Below are positions 8,779 through 16,776 of a stretch of DNA of 64,000 bases, in pieces (position 1 is the stretch's first letter; every line of letters starts with the position of its first letter). The translations under genes were made by a program, and so were the position numbers. The DNA is from HXMU1420-2 sp017643305 (GTDB taxonomy: Bacteria > Pseudomonadota > Alphaproteobacteria > Rhodobacterales > Rhodobacteraceae). The stretch spans positions 1,240,001 to 1,304,000 of the forward strand of contig OZ244249.1 of the NCBI GenBank assembly GCA_965217135.1, in the 5' to 3' direction. Below the pieces are notes generated by a model. The model was not told the origin of the DNA and ran no database searches. It saw only the letters and a program-made list of their open reading frames with translations.

Positions 8779-11042
8779 GCGATAGGCGTGACCTTCCCCT
8801 GACCAGTTTTCACTGGGGCACCTACCGCGTCGAGGCACGGGATGGCGAGGTTGTGGCGCTGCATCCGTTTGAGGAGGACCCCGACCCGTCGCCGATCGGG
8901 CAGGGCTATGTCGGTGTGCTGAATGGCCCGGATCGGATCACCGCCCCGATGGTGCGCAAAAGCTGGCTGGAGGGTGGGCCGGGCACGTGCGGCCATCTGC
9001 GCGGCAAGGAGGATTTTGTCGAGGTCAGCTGGGATGAGGCCGAACGTCTGGTCGCCAGGGAACTGCGCCACGTGATCGACGACTATGGAAATGAGAGCAT
9101 CTTTGCGGGATCATACGGCTGGGCCAGTGCGGGGCGGTTCCACCATGCGCAAGGCCACCTGAAACGGTTTCTGAACCTGCTGGGTGGCTTTACCAAATCA
9201 GTCAACACCTACAGTCTGGCCGCTGGCGAAGTGATCCTGCCGCATGTGCTGGGCGGGGCCGAATTTATCTACGGCGCGACCAGTTGGCAGTCGATCATCA
9301 CTGACTGCGATCTGATGGTGGCATTTGGCGGGCTGCCGCTGAAAAACGCGGCCATCGGACAAGGCGGCGTGGGCGCGCACCGGACGGGTCCTGCCTTGTT
9401 GGAGGCCAAAGCCGCGGGTGTTGAGTTCATCAACATTTCGCCGCTCAGGTCAGATGTGCCAGAGGCACTTGAGGCGGATTGGCTGGCGCCCCGACCGTCT
9501 ACGGATGCAGCACTCATGATCGCTCTGGCGTACGTGCTGTTGAGCGAAGATTTGGCGGACCGCGCCTTTCTTGACTGTTACACGGTTGGCTTTGACCAAT
9601 TCGCCGCCTACCTGACTGGCGAGAGTGATGGCATTGCCAAAACCGCCGAATGGGCCGCCGACATCTGCGAACTCCCCACTGAGACGATCCGCTCCCTCGC
9701 GCACCGCATGGCGAAGGGGCGCACCATGATCTCGGTTGCCTGGGCGCTGACCCGGCAGGATCACGGTGAACAACCGTTCTGGCTGGGCACGGTGCTGGCC
9801 GCCATGCTGGGGCAGATCGGCCTGCCCGGGGGTGGTATCGGCTTTGGCTATGGCGCGACAAACACCGTTGGGCTGGAACGCGCGTCGCCGCGGTTTCAGG
9901 CGCTGCCGCAGGGACGCAACAAGGTCAAAACCTTCATTCCCGTGGCCCGCATCACCGATTTGCTGGAAAATCCGGGCGGATCATTCGACTATAACGGTAA
10001 AACCCACACCTATCCCGACACGCGGCTGGTCTGGTGGGCGGGTGGCAATCCGTTTCATCACCATCAGGACCTGAACCGCCTGCGCCGTGCCTGGGCCCGG
10101 CCCGAGACGGTGATCGTCAACGATTGGTGTTGGAACCCGCTTGCGCAACACGCAGATATTGTCCTGCCCTGCACCACACCGCTGGAGCGTGATGACATCA
10201 CCCTGTCGCCCCGCGATCCATATCTGGTCATGATGGATCAAGCGGTACCGCCCGCAGGTCAGGCACGAGATGACTACGACATCTTTCGCGGCATCGCCCG
10301 GCATCTGGGTATCGAGGAAAAATACTCCGAAGGGCGCGATGCCGGGGAGTGGATCAGGTGGCTTTACGATGCCTCGCGCCAATCCGCCGCGCGCGCCGAA
10401 GTGGACCTGCCGCCATTTGACGAATTACGCGCCAAAGGCTGGCACAAGCTGCCTGTGCCGGAAGCCCCACACGTCATGCTTCAAAATTTCCGTGTCGATC
10501 CGGAGGCGCACAAGCTGCGCACGCCAAGTGGCAAGATCGAGATATTCTCGGAAAGGATCGCAGGCTTTGGCTACAACGACTGTCCCGGCCACCCGATCTG
10601 GATGGACCCGGCGGAATGGCTGGGGACTGCCAGGGACAGCCAGTTGCACCTGATTTCCAACCAGCCGAAAAACAAACTGCACAGCCAGCTTGATCAAGGG
10701 CCGTTGTCGCAGGCGGATCGCATCGCCGGATATGAACCTGCCCTTATGCATCCCACGGATGCCTTGGTAAGAGGGATCAGTCAGCATGATATCATAAGAG
10801 TGTTCAACAACCGCGGCGCCTGCCTCTGTGCGGCGGTTCTTTCAGACGACATCCGGCCAGGTGTGATCCAGATCAGCACCGGCGCATGGTTGAATATCCA
10901 AGACGACGGTGACTTGTGCCAACAAGGCAATCCCAACGTGCTTTGCCTCGACAAAGGCACATCGAAGCTGGGCCAGGGCCCCATTGCGCATTCGTGCCTT
11001 GTCGAAATTGAGCCTGCGGGATCAGACCATTCACCTGATTAG
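8775..11042 (+). CDS. Cytoplasmic molybdopterin oxidoreductase, BisC/TorA (DMSO reductase) type
   Basis: A 755-residue protein with TTG start at 8775 overlapping the preceding stop (TTGA) and a GAGG site eight bases before it. It has no iron-sulfur Cys motif and no Tat signal, so it should act in the cytoplasm, like biotin sulfoxide reductase. Tyr114 and Trp116 in GSYGWASAGRFHH, and Ser147 in NTYSLAAGEVILPHVLG, fit the active-site Tyr/Trp and molybdenum-ligating Ser of DMSO/TMAO reductases. C-terminal MGD-binding blocks (LISNQPKNKLHSQ, TGAWLN) are present. Family members reduce S-oxides or N-oxides. Coupling to a DmdA-like methyltransferase suggests a sulfoxide or N-oxide intermediate, which is inference. 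Confidence 0.88.
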   Translation: MSDRRDLPLTSFHWGTYRVEARDGEVVALHPFEEDPDPSPIGQGYVGVLNGPDRITAPMVRKSWLEGGPGTCGHLRGKEDFVEVSWDEAERLVARELRHVIDDYGNESIFAGSYGWASAGRFHHAQGHLKRFLNLLGGFTKSVNTYSLAAGEVILPHVLGGAEFIYGATSWQSIITDCDLMVAFGGLPLKNAAIGQGGVGAHRTGPALLEAKAAGVEFINISPLRSDVPEALEADWLAPRPSTDAALMIALAYVLLSEDLADRAFLDCYTVGFDQFAAYLTGESDGIAKTAEWAADICELPTETIRSLAHRMAKGRTMISVAWALTRQDHGEQPFWLGTVLAAMLGQIGLPGGGIGFGYGATNTVGLERASPRFQALPQGRNKVKTFIPVARITDLLENPGGSFDYNGKTHTYPDTRLVWWAGGNPFHHHQDLNRLRRAWARPETVIVNDWCWNPLAQHADIVLPCTTPLERDDITLSPRDPYLVMMDQAVPPAGQARDDYDIFRGIARHLGIEEKYSEGRDAGEWIRWLYDASRQSAARAEVDLPPFDELRAKGWHKLPVPEAPHVMLQNFRVDPEAHKLRTPSGKIEIFSERIAGFGYNDCPGHPIWMDPAEWLGTARDSQLHLISNQPKNKLHSQLDQGPLSQADRIAGYEPALMHPTDALVRGISQHDIIRVFNNRGACLCAAVLSDDIRPGVIQISTGAWLNIQDDGDLCQQGNPNVLCLDKGTSKLGQGPIAHSCLVEIEPAGSDHSPD

Positions 11043-11196
11043 CAATGCCTGCTCACCGCTGAATTGCTTCAACTCGAACAAAACGCAGCATCACGCAGTT
11101 TGGGCTCTCACCAGTCATTAGCTGCAGAAGATACGAACGTCCGCTCCATCTGAAACAGGAATGGCGCCTGCCTCGTTTGAGGCGAAACACCAGCCG

Positions 11197-11305
11197 TCAA
11201 TCGAACACGCGCTTCACTTGCTCCGGCCAGCTTTCACCCGCCAGAAAGCACAGATCGTACAAGTTGACTGCAAGCACCTCCCGCCCGCATGCCAATCGTT
11301 TCAGC
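11197..11305 (-). pseudogene. 3' fragment of an unknown gene cut by the IS6 element
   Basis: Read leftward, the frame ends at TGA 11199-11197 and encodes a protein-like tail (ACGREVLAVNLYDLCFLAG, then ESWPEQVKRVFD). Upstream it runs into the IS6 terminus at about 11306, so the 5' part is lost. The family is not recognised. Confidence 0.4.
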
Positions 11306-12121
11306 GGCAATGTCAGAAGAATCCGCACTTGAGCCGGGCAGGGGGCTTGCCTAGCGTTCAGGCATGACCAAGCCCTCTCCTTTTCGCTACTTTAAGACGA
11401 GCCCCGAGATCATCCGATTGGCTGTTATGATGTATGTGCGGTTTCCGCTATCGCTGAGGAATGTCGAAGACCTGCTGCATGAGCGGGGCATCGACGTGAG
11501 CCACGAGACGATCCGTTATTGGTGGAACCGGTTTGGACCAGTGTTTGCCTCCGAGATCCGGAAACACCGGATTGAAGGTATGCGCTCAAGCCCATGGCGG
11601 TGGCACGTGGACGAGGTCTTCGTAAAGATCAATGGCAAGAGACACTACCTCTTGCGGGCCGTTGATCACGAAGGCGAGGTGCTGGAAGCGGTTGTCACGA
11701 AGCGAAGAAACAAACGAGCTGCATTGAAATTCCTCAAGAAATTGATGAAGCGTCATGGCTGCGCCGACGAGATCGTGACGGATCGCTTTGCGTCCTACAA
11801 AGCCGCGCTCCGAGAATTAGGAGCGCTGGACAAACAAAGGACTGGAATGTGGTTGAACAATCGCGTTGAGAATTCGCACCTGCCATTCCGACGACGAGAA
11901 CGCGCAATGCAGCGTTTCAGGCGTATGCGAAGTCTTCAGAAGTTCGCCGCCGTTCACTCTTCCGTCCACAACCACTTCAACCAGGAACGCTCACTAACCC
12001 GCCGAGATCACTTCAAGGACCACCGCACCGCCGCACTTGCCGAGTGGCGTAGTCTTTGCGCGGTTTAAGGGGCAGTGCGACTGTCCTAGCAGAGACTGGT
12101 TCGCATTAGTCTGACAGCACC
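11306..12121 (+). mobile_element. IS6-family insertion sequence, copy 1
   Basis: About 816 bp with related ends: left GGCAATGTCAGAAGAATCCG and right (reverse complement) GGTGCTGTCAGACTAATGCG. It carries one transposase gene. Flanking 8-mers (left GTTTCAGC, right CGCCGGCG) are not duplicated. Boundaries are judged by eye from the imperfect terminal repeats shared with copy 2. Confidence 0.8.
11364..12068 (+). CDS. IS6-family transposase (copy 1)
   Basis: A 234-residue DDE transposase of normal IS6 length. An N-terminal helix-turn-helix region (residues about 30-55, LRNVEDLLHERGIDVSHETI) precedes the catalytic domain. Asp83 (WHVDEVF), Asp140 (VTDRF) and Glu169 (NNRVENSH) form the expected DDE triad, and the downstream FRRRERAMQRFR motif is typical. 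The frame is intact, so activity is plausible. It shares most residues with the transposase at 21300-22007 but is clearly diverged from it, so the two are not a recent duplication. Confidence 0.95.
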   Translation: MTKPSPFRYFKTSPEIIRLAVMMYVRFPLSLRNVEDLLHERGIDVSHETIRYWWNRFGPVFASEIRKHRIEGMRSSPWRWHVDEVFVKINGKRHYLLRAVDHEGEVLEAVVTKRRNKRAALKFLKKLMKRHGCADEIVTDRFASYKAALRELGALDKQRTGMWLNNRVENSHLPFRRRERAMQRFRRMRSLQKFAAVHSSVHNHFNQERSLTRRDHFKDHRTAALAEWRSLCAV

Positions 12122-12534
12122 CGCCGGCGGACGGGTTCGAGTTGGGTGAAGTCATTCGGTTCCATCTCGAAACCGGCTGGAAACGGAGGTCGGGCTTCCA
12201 TTCCGATGGCGCGCATGACCCGCGGGTCGCGGTAATAGCATTGCGCGACCACAACCTGGAGAGCTTGCGCGGTTCGCGGGTGGTCTCGTCTCACCGCTGC
12301 CGCGCCAGGCTCGCCTTCCCCGGCGACGGCAAAGCTCTTCAGGGCTGGCACGAGTGCGCCGAAAAGCGCGTCCGCCTGTTGCACGATCTCCGCGAAAATC
12401 GCTGGATCGTCGGCGCCGGGAAGGCTGTCCTCGGTGCTTGCGGGGATGATGCAGGCCACCAGTCGGGCCAGCCGCTGACGGTCCTGTTTCGAGAGCGGGC
12501 CGTTTTCCGGGTCGGATCGCGCGGTTTGGGTCAT
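12106..12534 (-). CDS. Gluconate 2-dehydrogenase subunit 3-like protein, C-terminus rewritten by IS6
   Basis: A 142-residue protein starting at ATG 12534 behind GAAGGA and ending in the terminal repeat of IS6 copy 1. The last residues (about VLSD) and the TAA stop come from the IS end. The body resembles the small partner subunit of membrane-type GMC dehydrogenases (gluconate 2-dehydrogenase subunit 3 family). Characterised partners carry a Tat signal, but none is seen here. It lies just downstream of the GMC subunit in the same operon. The lost native tail may or may not matter. Confidence 0.7.
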   Translation of the reverse strand: MTQTARSDPENGPLSKQDRQRLARLVACIIPASTEDSLPGADDPAIFAEIVQQADALFGALVPALKSFAVAGEGEPGAAAVRRDHPRTAQALQVVVAQCYYRDPRVMRAIGMEARPPFPAGFEMEPNDFTQLEPVRRRVLSD

Positions 12535-12542
12535 GTTGTCCT

Positions 12543-14147
12543 TCAATCGAACAGTGTGGCCAGCCGGCCCTTGATCTGATCGGCGACATAGAGCGCCACG
12601 GCCTGCAAGGTGCTCGTGGGGTTCACGCCGCCGCTGGTGACAAAGAGGCTGCCGTCGATGACGAAGAGATTTCGGACATCGTGAGACCGGCCCCACTCGT
12701 TCACGACCGAGTGGCGGGGATCCCGCCCCATGCGCGCGGTGCCCAGCAAGTGCCAGCCCGCCATTTCTATGGGCGCCGTCGTGAAGACCTTGCTTGCGCC
12801 CGCGGCACGCATCACCTCGCGCCCGCGTGCGGCCGCGTGTTTCATCATCTTCCGGCTGTTGTCGTCCAGCCGGTAGTGAATCCTCGGCGCCGGGATACCG
12901 TTGGAATCGGAAAGCTCGGAATCGAGTGTCACGCGGTTCTGCGGATCCGGCAGGTCTTCGCACACCGCGGCCAGGCTCGTCACCTTGTTGAACAAGCTCT
13001 GAAAGGCCCGATGATACCCGTTGCCCCAGGGGATCTCGCCCCATCCCATCCCCGTGATGGCCGTGGCGGCGGGCCCCATGCCGCGCGAGGTTTCGAACGA
13101 ATACCCTCTGACGAAACCGCGCGATGCGTCCGTTTCGTAGAATTCCTGACTCTGGATCGACTTATGCGCCCCCCGATACCCGTCGAGCGGTTCGTCGAAA
13201 ACGCCCTGGATGGCGACATAGGGATGGAACATGAGGTTCCGGCCGACCAGGCCGCTGCGATTTGCCAGTCCGTCCGGAAAGGCGGCTGACGCCGAATTCA
13301 ACAGGAGCCTTGGCGTCCCGATGCCGTTGGCCGCCAGAACAACCGCATGCGCGGCCTGAAACCGTTCGACACCGTCCGCGTCGAAATAGACGACGCCGGT
13401 CGCCATGTCTTCGGCATCCACAGTGATCCTGCTGACCCGGCATCCCGTGCGCAGTTCCACGCCGTTTCGCAATGCAAGCGGCCAATAGGTGATATCGACC
13501 GATGCCTTGGCCCCCTGCGCGCATCCCGCCAGGCAAACGCCCAGGTTGATGCAGGGCGCCCGCCCCTCATAGGCCTCGCTTGCGATGGCCAGGTCGCAAG
13601 GCCACCAGTGCCAGCCCAGGCGATTGAAGCCTTCGGCAAGGCGCCGGCCCGAACGGCCCATCGGAAGGGGCGGCATGCGCGGAGCGTCGTCGGGCGGATA
13701 GGCCGGATTCCCCGGAAGCCCCGAAACGCCCATCATCTTGTCGTTCAGAGCATAGAACGGTTTGAGCGTGTCATAGTCGATCGGCCAATCGTCGGCGACG
13801 CCGTCCAGGCTGCGGACGCGGAAATCTGACGGACGCATGCGCGGAAAATGTGCCGCGTAAAGTACGGTTCCGCCGCCGACACCGTTGAAATTCGCCACCT
13901 TGATCGGCGAGGCGTCGTCGTTGACGGGATAGTCTTCGGGCCATGCACGCCTGTTCGGGCTGATCGCATAGGCGTTTTCGCGCCGCGTTTCCCAGTCGAT
14001 ACCGTTCGAGGGAAAGTCGGTGGGGTCCGGCATCCGGCCCTGTTCGAGGCAGACGATGCGCATTTTCGTGTCTGCCAGGCTCCACGCAAATGCGCCGCCG
14101 GATGCGCCGGCACCGATAATCAGGACGTCAGCGATGTCATCTGTCAT
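12543..14147 (-). CDS. GMC-family FAD dehydrogenase, large subunit
   Basis: A 534-residue GMC oxidoreductase. Start ATG 14147 is preferred because GGAG stands seven bases upstream; ATG 14186 is an alternative. The FAD-binding GAGASGGAFAWSL is at residues about 10-22, followed by GGGTVLYAAHFPRMR. Cys residues in CINLGVCLAGCAQGAKAS resemble the iron-sulfur insertion of the gluconate/fructose dehydrogenase branch. The C-terminal active-site His is in GWHLLGTARMG and an Asn in GGVNPTST. It probably oxidises an alcohol or sugar-type substrate with electrons passed to a carrier. No signal peptide is visible. It is divergent from the MarR gene at 14508. Confidence 0.85.
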   Translation of the reverse strand: MTDDIADVLIIGAGASGGAFAWSLADTKMRIVCLEQGRMPDPTDFPSNGIDWETRRENAYAISPNRRAWPEDYPVNDDASPIKVANFNGVGGGTVLYAAHFPRMRPSDFRVRSLDGVADDWPIDYDTLKPFYALNDKMMGVSGLPGNPAYPPDDAPRMPPLPMGRSGRRLAEGFNRLGWHWWPCDLAIASEAYEGRAPCINLGVCLAGCAQGAKASVDITYWPLALRNGVELRTGCRVSRITVDAEDMATGVVYFDADGVERFQAAHAVVLAANGIGTPRLLLNSASAAFPDGLANRSGLVGRNLMFHPYVAIQGVFDEPLDGYRGAHKSIQSQEFYETDASRGFVRGYSFETSRGMGPAATAITGMGWGEIPWGNGYHRAFQSLFNKVTSLAAVCEDLPDPQNRVTLDSELSDSNGIPAPRIHYRLDDNSRKMMKHAAARGREVMRAAGASKVFTTAPIEMAGWHLLGTARMGRDPRHSVVNEWGRSHDVRNLFVIDGSLFVTSGGVNPTSTLQAVALYVADQIKGRLATLFD

Positions 14148-14220
14148 TGACACTCCGAAACGGCAACGGCACGGCAAGTTTTTCACGGTCGGCTAGGACT
14201 CTTTCTGCAATATGCTATAA

Positions 14221-14245
14221 AGTCAACTTTATTGATATAATAAAG
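14221..14245 (-). promoter_or_regulatory. MarR operator and -35 element for the GMC operon
   Basis: The 19-bp inverted repeat CTTTATTGATATAATAAAG (14227-14245) is joined on the minus strand to TTGACT (14226-14221). The minus-strand arrangement TATTATATCAATA, two bases, GTTGAC is exactly repeated upstream of the TRAP operon at 15086-15107. This points to one regulator, most likely the MarR protein encoded between them, acting on both promoters. Confidence 0.65.
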
Positions 14246-14507
14246 AGGGCCTCGATTTGGGGATTCCGTTCACCCCGACGATGGACGCCGCGATGACCGG
14301 TCTCCGACGCATTGCCGGACAGAAATTGAACCATGACCGGGCGTCCCATCACCGGGGCGGTGGACGGACTTGCGGGCCGGAGCGTTGCGAGTCCGAAAGT
14401 TGCGGCGTTGAAATGAACGGCGTCGTTCGCCTAAGTGACGTCAGGGGCCGATGCCACCCTGTCAAAATCCGATCCGCCGGCGTGTCGACCTGAGAAGGAG
14501 CCATTTC

Positions 14508-15047
14508 TTGCAGAATTCACCGATGAAGGATCTGGACCGGTATCTGAAATCCAACTCTCCCTGGGGCGCGGGCACGGGCGGTCCGGACCGCGTGACAAGC
14601 GACGATCTGTTTCAGACGACCGAGTTGATGTTCCTGGCCCATCTCGCGACGCTGGAAGACACCGACAGATGCCTGAAGGATGAGGGGCTGGGGCGGATTC
14701 ACCACCGGCTTTTGTACATCGCGGTCAAGAAGCCGGGCCGCACCGTCGGCGACGTTCTGAATTTTCTGCGCGTCACCAACCAGAACATACACCGGCCTCT
14801 GGGCGACCTGGTTCGCCGCGAACTGATCGAACAACGCACATCCACCGACGACCGGCGCAAGCGCGAGCTCTATGCGACCGACGAGGGTGTCGCCGTGTTC
14901 GACCGCTTGATGCGAAGGCAGTTCGAACGGTTCAACAGGCTTTACAGAGTTGTCGGACAGGAAGACATGCGCACCTTCTGGAAGGTGCTCTGGTTCATGA
15001 TGGACGAGTTCGACAGGTCGTGGCTGTTGCGCGACCTCGACCGCTAG
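14508..15047 (+). CDS. MarR-family transcriptional regulator
   Basis: A 179-residue winged-helix regulator. TTG at 14508 is chosen because AAGGAG lies seven bases upstream; the next Met codon (14523) has no site. The MarR core covers residues about 35-150. RIHHRLLYIAVKKPGRTVGDVL is followed by the recognition region RVTNQNIHRPLGDLV and the wing RRELIEQRTSTDDRRKRELY. It lies between the divergent GMC pair and the TRAP operon, both preceded by the same operator-like motif. Relief of repression by the cassette substrate is the simplest model. Confidence 0.88.
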   Translation: MQNSPMKDLDRYLKSNSPWGAGTGGPDRVTSDDLFQTTELMFLAHLATLEDTDRCLKDEGLGRIHHRLLYIAVKKPGRTVGDVLNFLRVTNQNIHRPLGDLVRRELIEQRTSTDDRRKRELYATDEGVAVFDRLMRRQFERFNRLYRVVGQEDMRTFWKVLWFMMDEFDRSWLLRDLDR

Positions 15048-15085
15048 GGGCGGACGGACGCGCCCGAAATAAATATCGCATTAGG

Positions 15086-15131
15086 TATTATATCAATATC
15101 GTTGACACAAATGAGGCGTGCCGAATACTAT
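15086..15131 (+). promoter_or_regulatory. TRAP-operon promoter with MarR operator
   Basis: The 13-mer TATTATATCAATA (15086-15098) is the exact reverse complement of the core at 14230-14242. A perfect TTGACA -35 box (15102-15107) follows. A TACTAT -10 box (15126-15131) lies 18 bases farther on, which is a good sigma-70 layout. A long leader of about 135 bases precedes the GTG start. Confidence 0.65.
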
Positions 15132-15268
15132 TTCCGCAGGGGACCGGAACTTGCACGATTCCCGGGCCCCGGCCATCGGCCCGCCGTCAGGTAGATCGGC
15201 GTGCTGCCACGACATCGGATTGCCGGCCTGCCCAGGCGGCCGGGATCATATCCTGGGGAGGACAAACC

Positions 15269-16267
15269 GTGAAAACCGTGTTTTCGGCCGTATTCTGTGC
15301 TTCGGCGCTTTCTTTCAGCCTTGCCGCAGCCGAGCCTTTGGAACTGAGATATGCCACGGTGGCGCCCGAAGCCACGCCTTGGGGCCAGCATTTTCTCGAC
15401 CGGGTCGCGGCAGCTCAGGACGCCGCAGACGACACGGTCAAGATCAACATGTTCTTCAGTTCGCAGCTCGGCGATGAGCCCACAGTGGTCAATCAGGTCG
15501 TGCGCGGACGGATCGACCTTGCGGGCCAGTCGAACACGGCCACCGCGCTTGTCGTGCCGGAGTTCTCGCTTCTCGCGGCGCCGTTCCTGTTCGAGAGCGC
15601 CGAGCAGTCCGACTGCGTTTTCGACAATCATGTCAAAGACATCTTCGGGCCGCTACTGGAGGAAAAGGGGCTGATCCTGCTGTCCTACATGGAAGTCGGA
15701 TTCCCGTCGATCTATTCCAAGATCCCGGTCGAGACGGTGGACGATCTCCAGGGACTGAAATTGCGGGTCGCGCCGAGCAAGCCCTATCCCATCTATTTCG
15801 ACGTGGCCGGCGCATCGTCGTTTCCCATGGGTGGCTCGGATTCGGTGCCGGCCCTCAACACCGGCCGCGTCGACGCCTTGCACACATCGACCGTGTTCGG
15901 TCTGGCCGTCGGGTACCACAAACTGGCCCCGAACGTGACCTACCTGCCGTCGCATCACGATATCGGCACGGTGGTCATGAGCAAGCAAACATGGGACAAG
16001 CTGACACCGGAACAGCAAGATGCCATGCGGGTGATGGGCGAGAACGTCAATGCGCTTCGCAAGAAGATCAGGGATACGCAAACCGCCCTTCTGGAAAAGG
16101 CCGCCGCGGAAGATGGCGCGACGGTCTTCCGTCCGGAAGGCGACGATCTTGAAGCCTTCCGGGCGCACGGCGCAGAGGCTCAGCGTCAACTCGTCGAATC
16201 GCTGGGCGAGTCGGCTGAACCGATCTGGGCAAGAATTCAGGAAGCCGTCGCCAGTTGCAGCAGTTGA
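15269..16267 (+). CDS. TRAP transporter solute-binding protein (DctP family)
   Basis: A 332-residue periplasmic receptor. GTG at 15269 follows GGGGAGG by seven bases, and the Sec signal VKTVFSAVFCASALSFSLAAA begins there; upstream in-frame codons do not form a signal peptide. The receptor fold is shown by RIDLAGQSNTATA, LQGLKLRVAPS (Arg usually binds the substrate carboxylate) and ALNTGRVDALHT. It is the first gene of the TRAP operon, and the ligand should be an organic acid. The downstream flavoenzyme suggests a 2-hydroxy acid or an amino-acid-derived acid. Confidence 0.9.
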   Translation: MKTVFSAVFCASALSFSLAAAEPLELRYATVAPEATPWGQHFLDRVAAAQDAADDTVKINMFFSSQLGDEPTVVNQVVRGRIDLAGQSNTATALVVPEFSLLAAPFLFESAEQSDCVFDNHVKDIFGPLLEEKGLILLSYMEVGFPSIYSKIPVETVDDLQGLKLRVAPSKPYPIYFDVAGASSFPMGGSDSVPALNTGRVDALHTSTVFGLAVGYHKLAPNVTYLPSHHDIGTVVMSKQTWDKLTPEQQDAMRVMGENVNALRKKIRDTQTALLEKAAAEDGATVFRPEGDDLEAFRAHGAEAQRQLVESLGESAEPIWARIQEAVASCSS

Positions 16268-16281
16268 TGCGCTGACCTGAA

Positions 16282-16770
16282 ATGGCCCGGCTCCTGCGTT
16301 TTCTCAATCAGGTCGAAGCAGCGCTGGCGGCCCTTGCATACGTGCTGGTCACCGCGCTGCTTCTTGCCGGCATTGCGGCGCGGGAGCTGTTCGGAACGAC
16401 AATCTGGGGGTCCGAGAAGATGGCGGTTTTCGCCGCGATCTACGCGGCCTTTCTCGGGATGTCCCTGGCGGCGGCCGCCAACGCGCATCTCAGACCGCAG
16501 TTTACCGACGGATGGTGGCCGGAAGGCTGGCAACCCGGTGTCGGACGCGCCGGCAATGCGATTTCGTGCCTTCTTTATGTTGCCATCGGTGTTCTGGCGG
16601 CACGGTTCGTCGTCGAGTCCTACCACTTCGACGCGCGCGCCATGGTGCTCTACTGGCCGCTCTGGGCCATTCAGATCGTCATTCCCTATGCCATGTTCTC
16701 GTCGGCATTCCGGTACCTGGTCTTTGCCCTGAACCCGGAACTGAAGCCGCGGCCCGCCTTGGCCGTTTGA
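16282..16770 (+). CDS. TRAP transporter small membrane subunit (DctQ family)
   Basis: A 162-residue inner-membrane protein with four predicted helices (about residues 13-33, 47-66, 92-112 and 124-148). WGSEKMAVFAAIYAAFLGMSLAA is the usual conserved region of DctQ proteins after helix 1. It begins 14 bases after the receptor gene and ends six bases before the large subunit, so all three are co-transcribed. Confidence 0.88.
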   Translation: MARLLRFLNQVEAALAALAYVLVTALLLAGIAARELFGTTIWGSEKMAVFAAIYAAFLGMSLAAAANAHLRPQFTDGWWPEGWQPGVGRAGNAISCLLYVAIGVLAARFVVESYHFDARAMVLYWPLWAIQIVIPYAMFSSAFRYLVFALNPELKPRPALAV

Positions 16771-16776
16771 GCCGGG

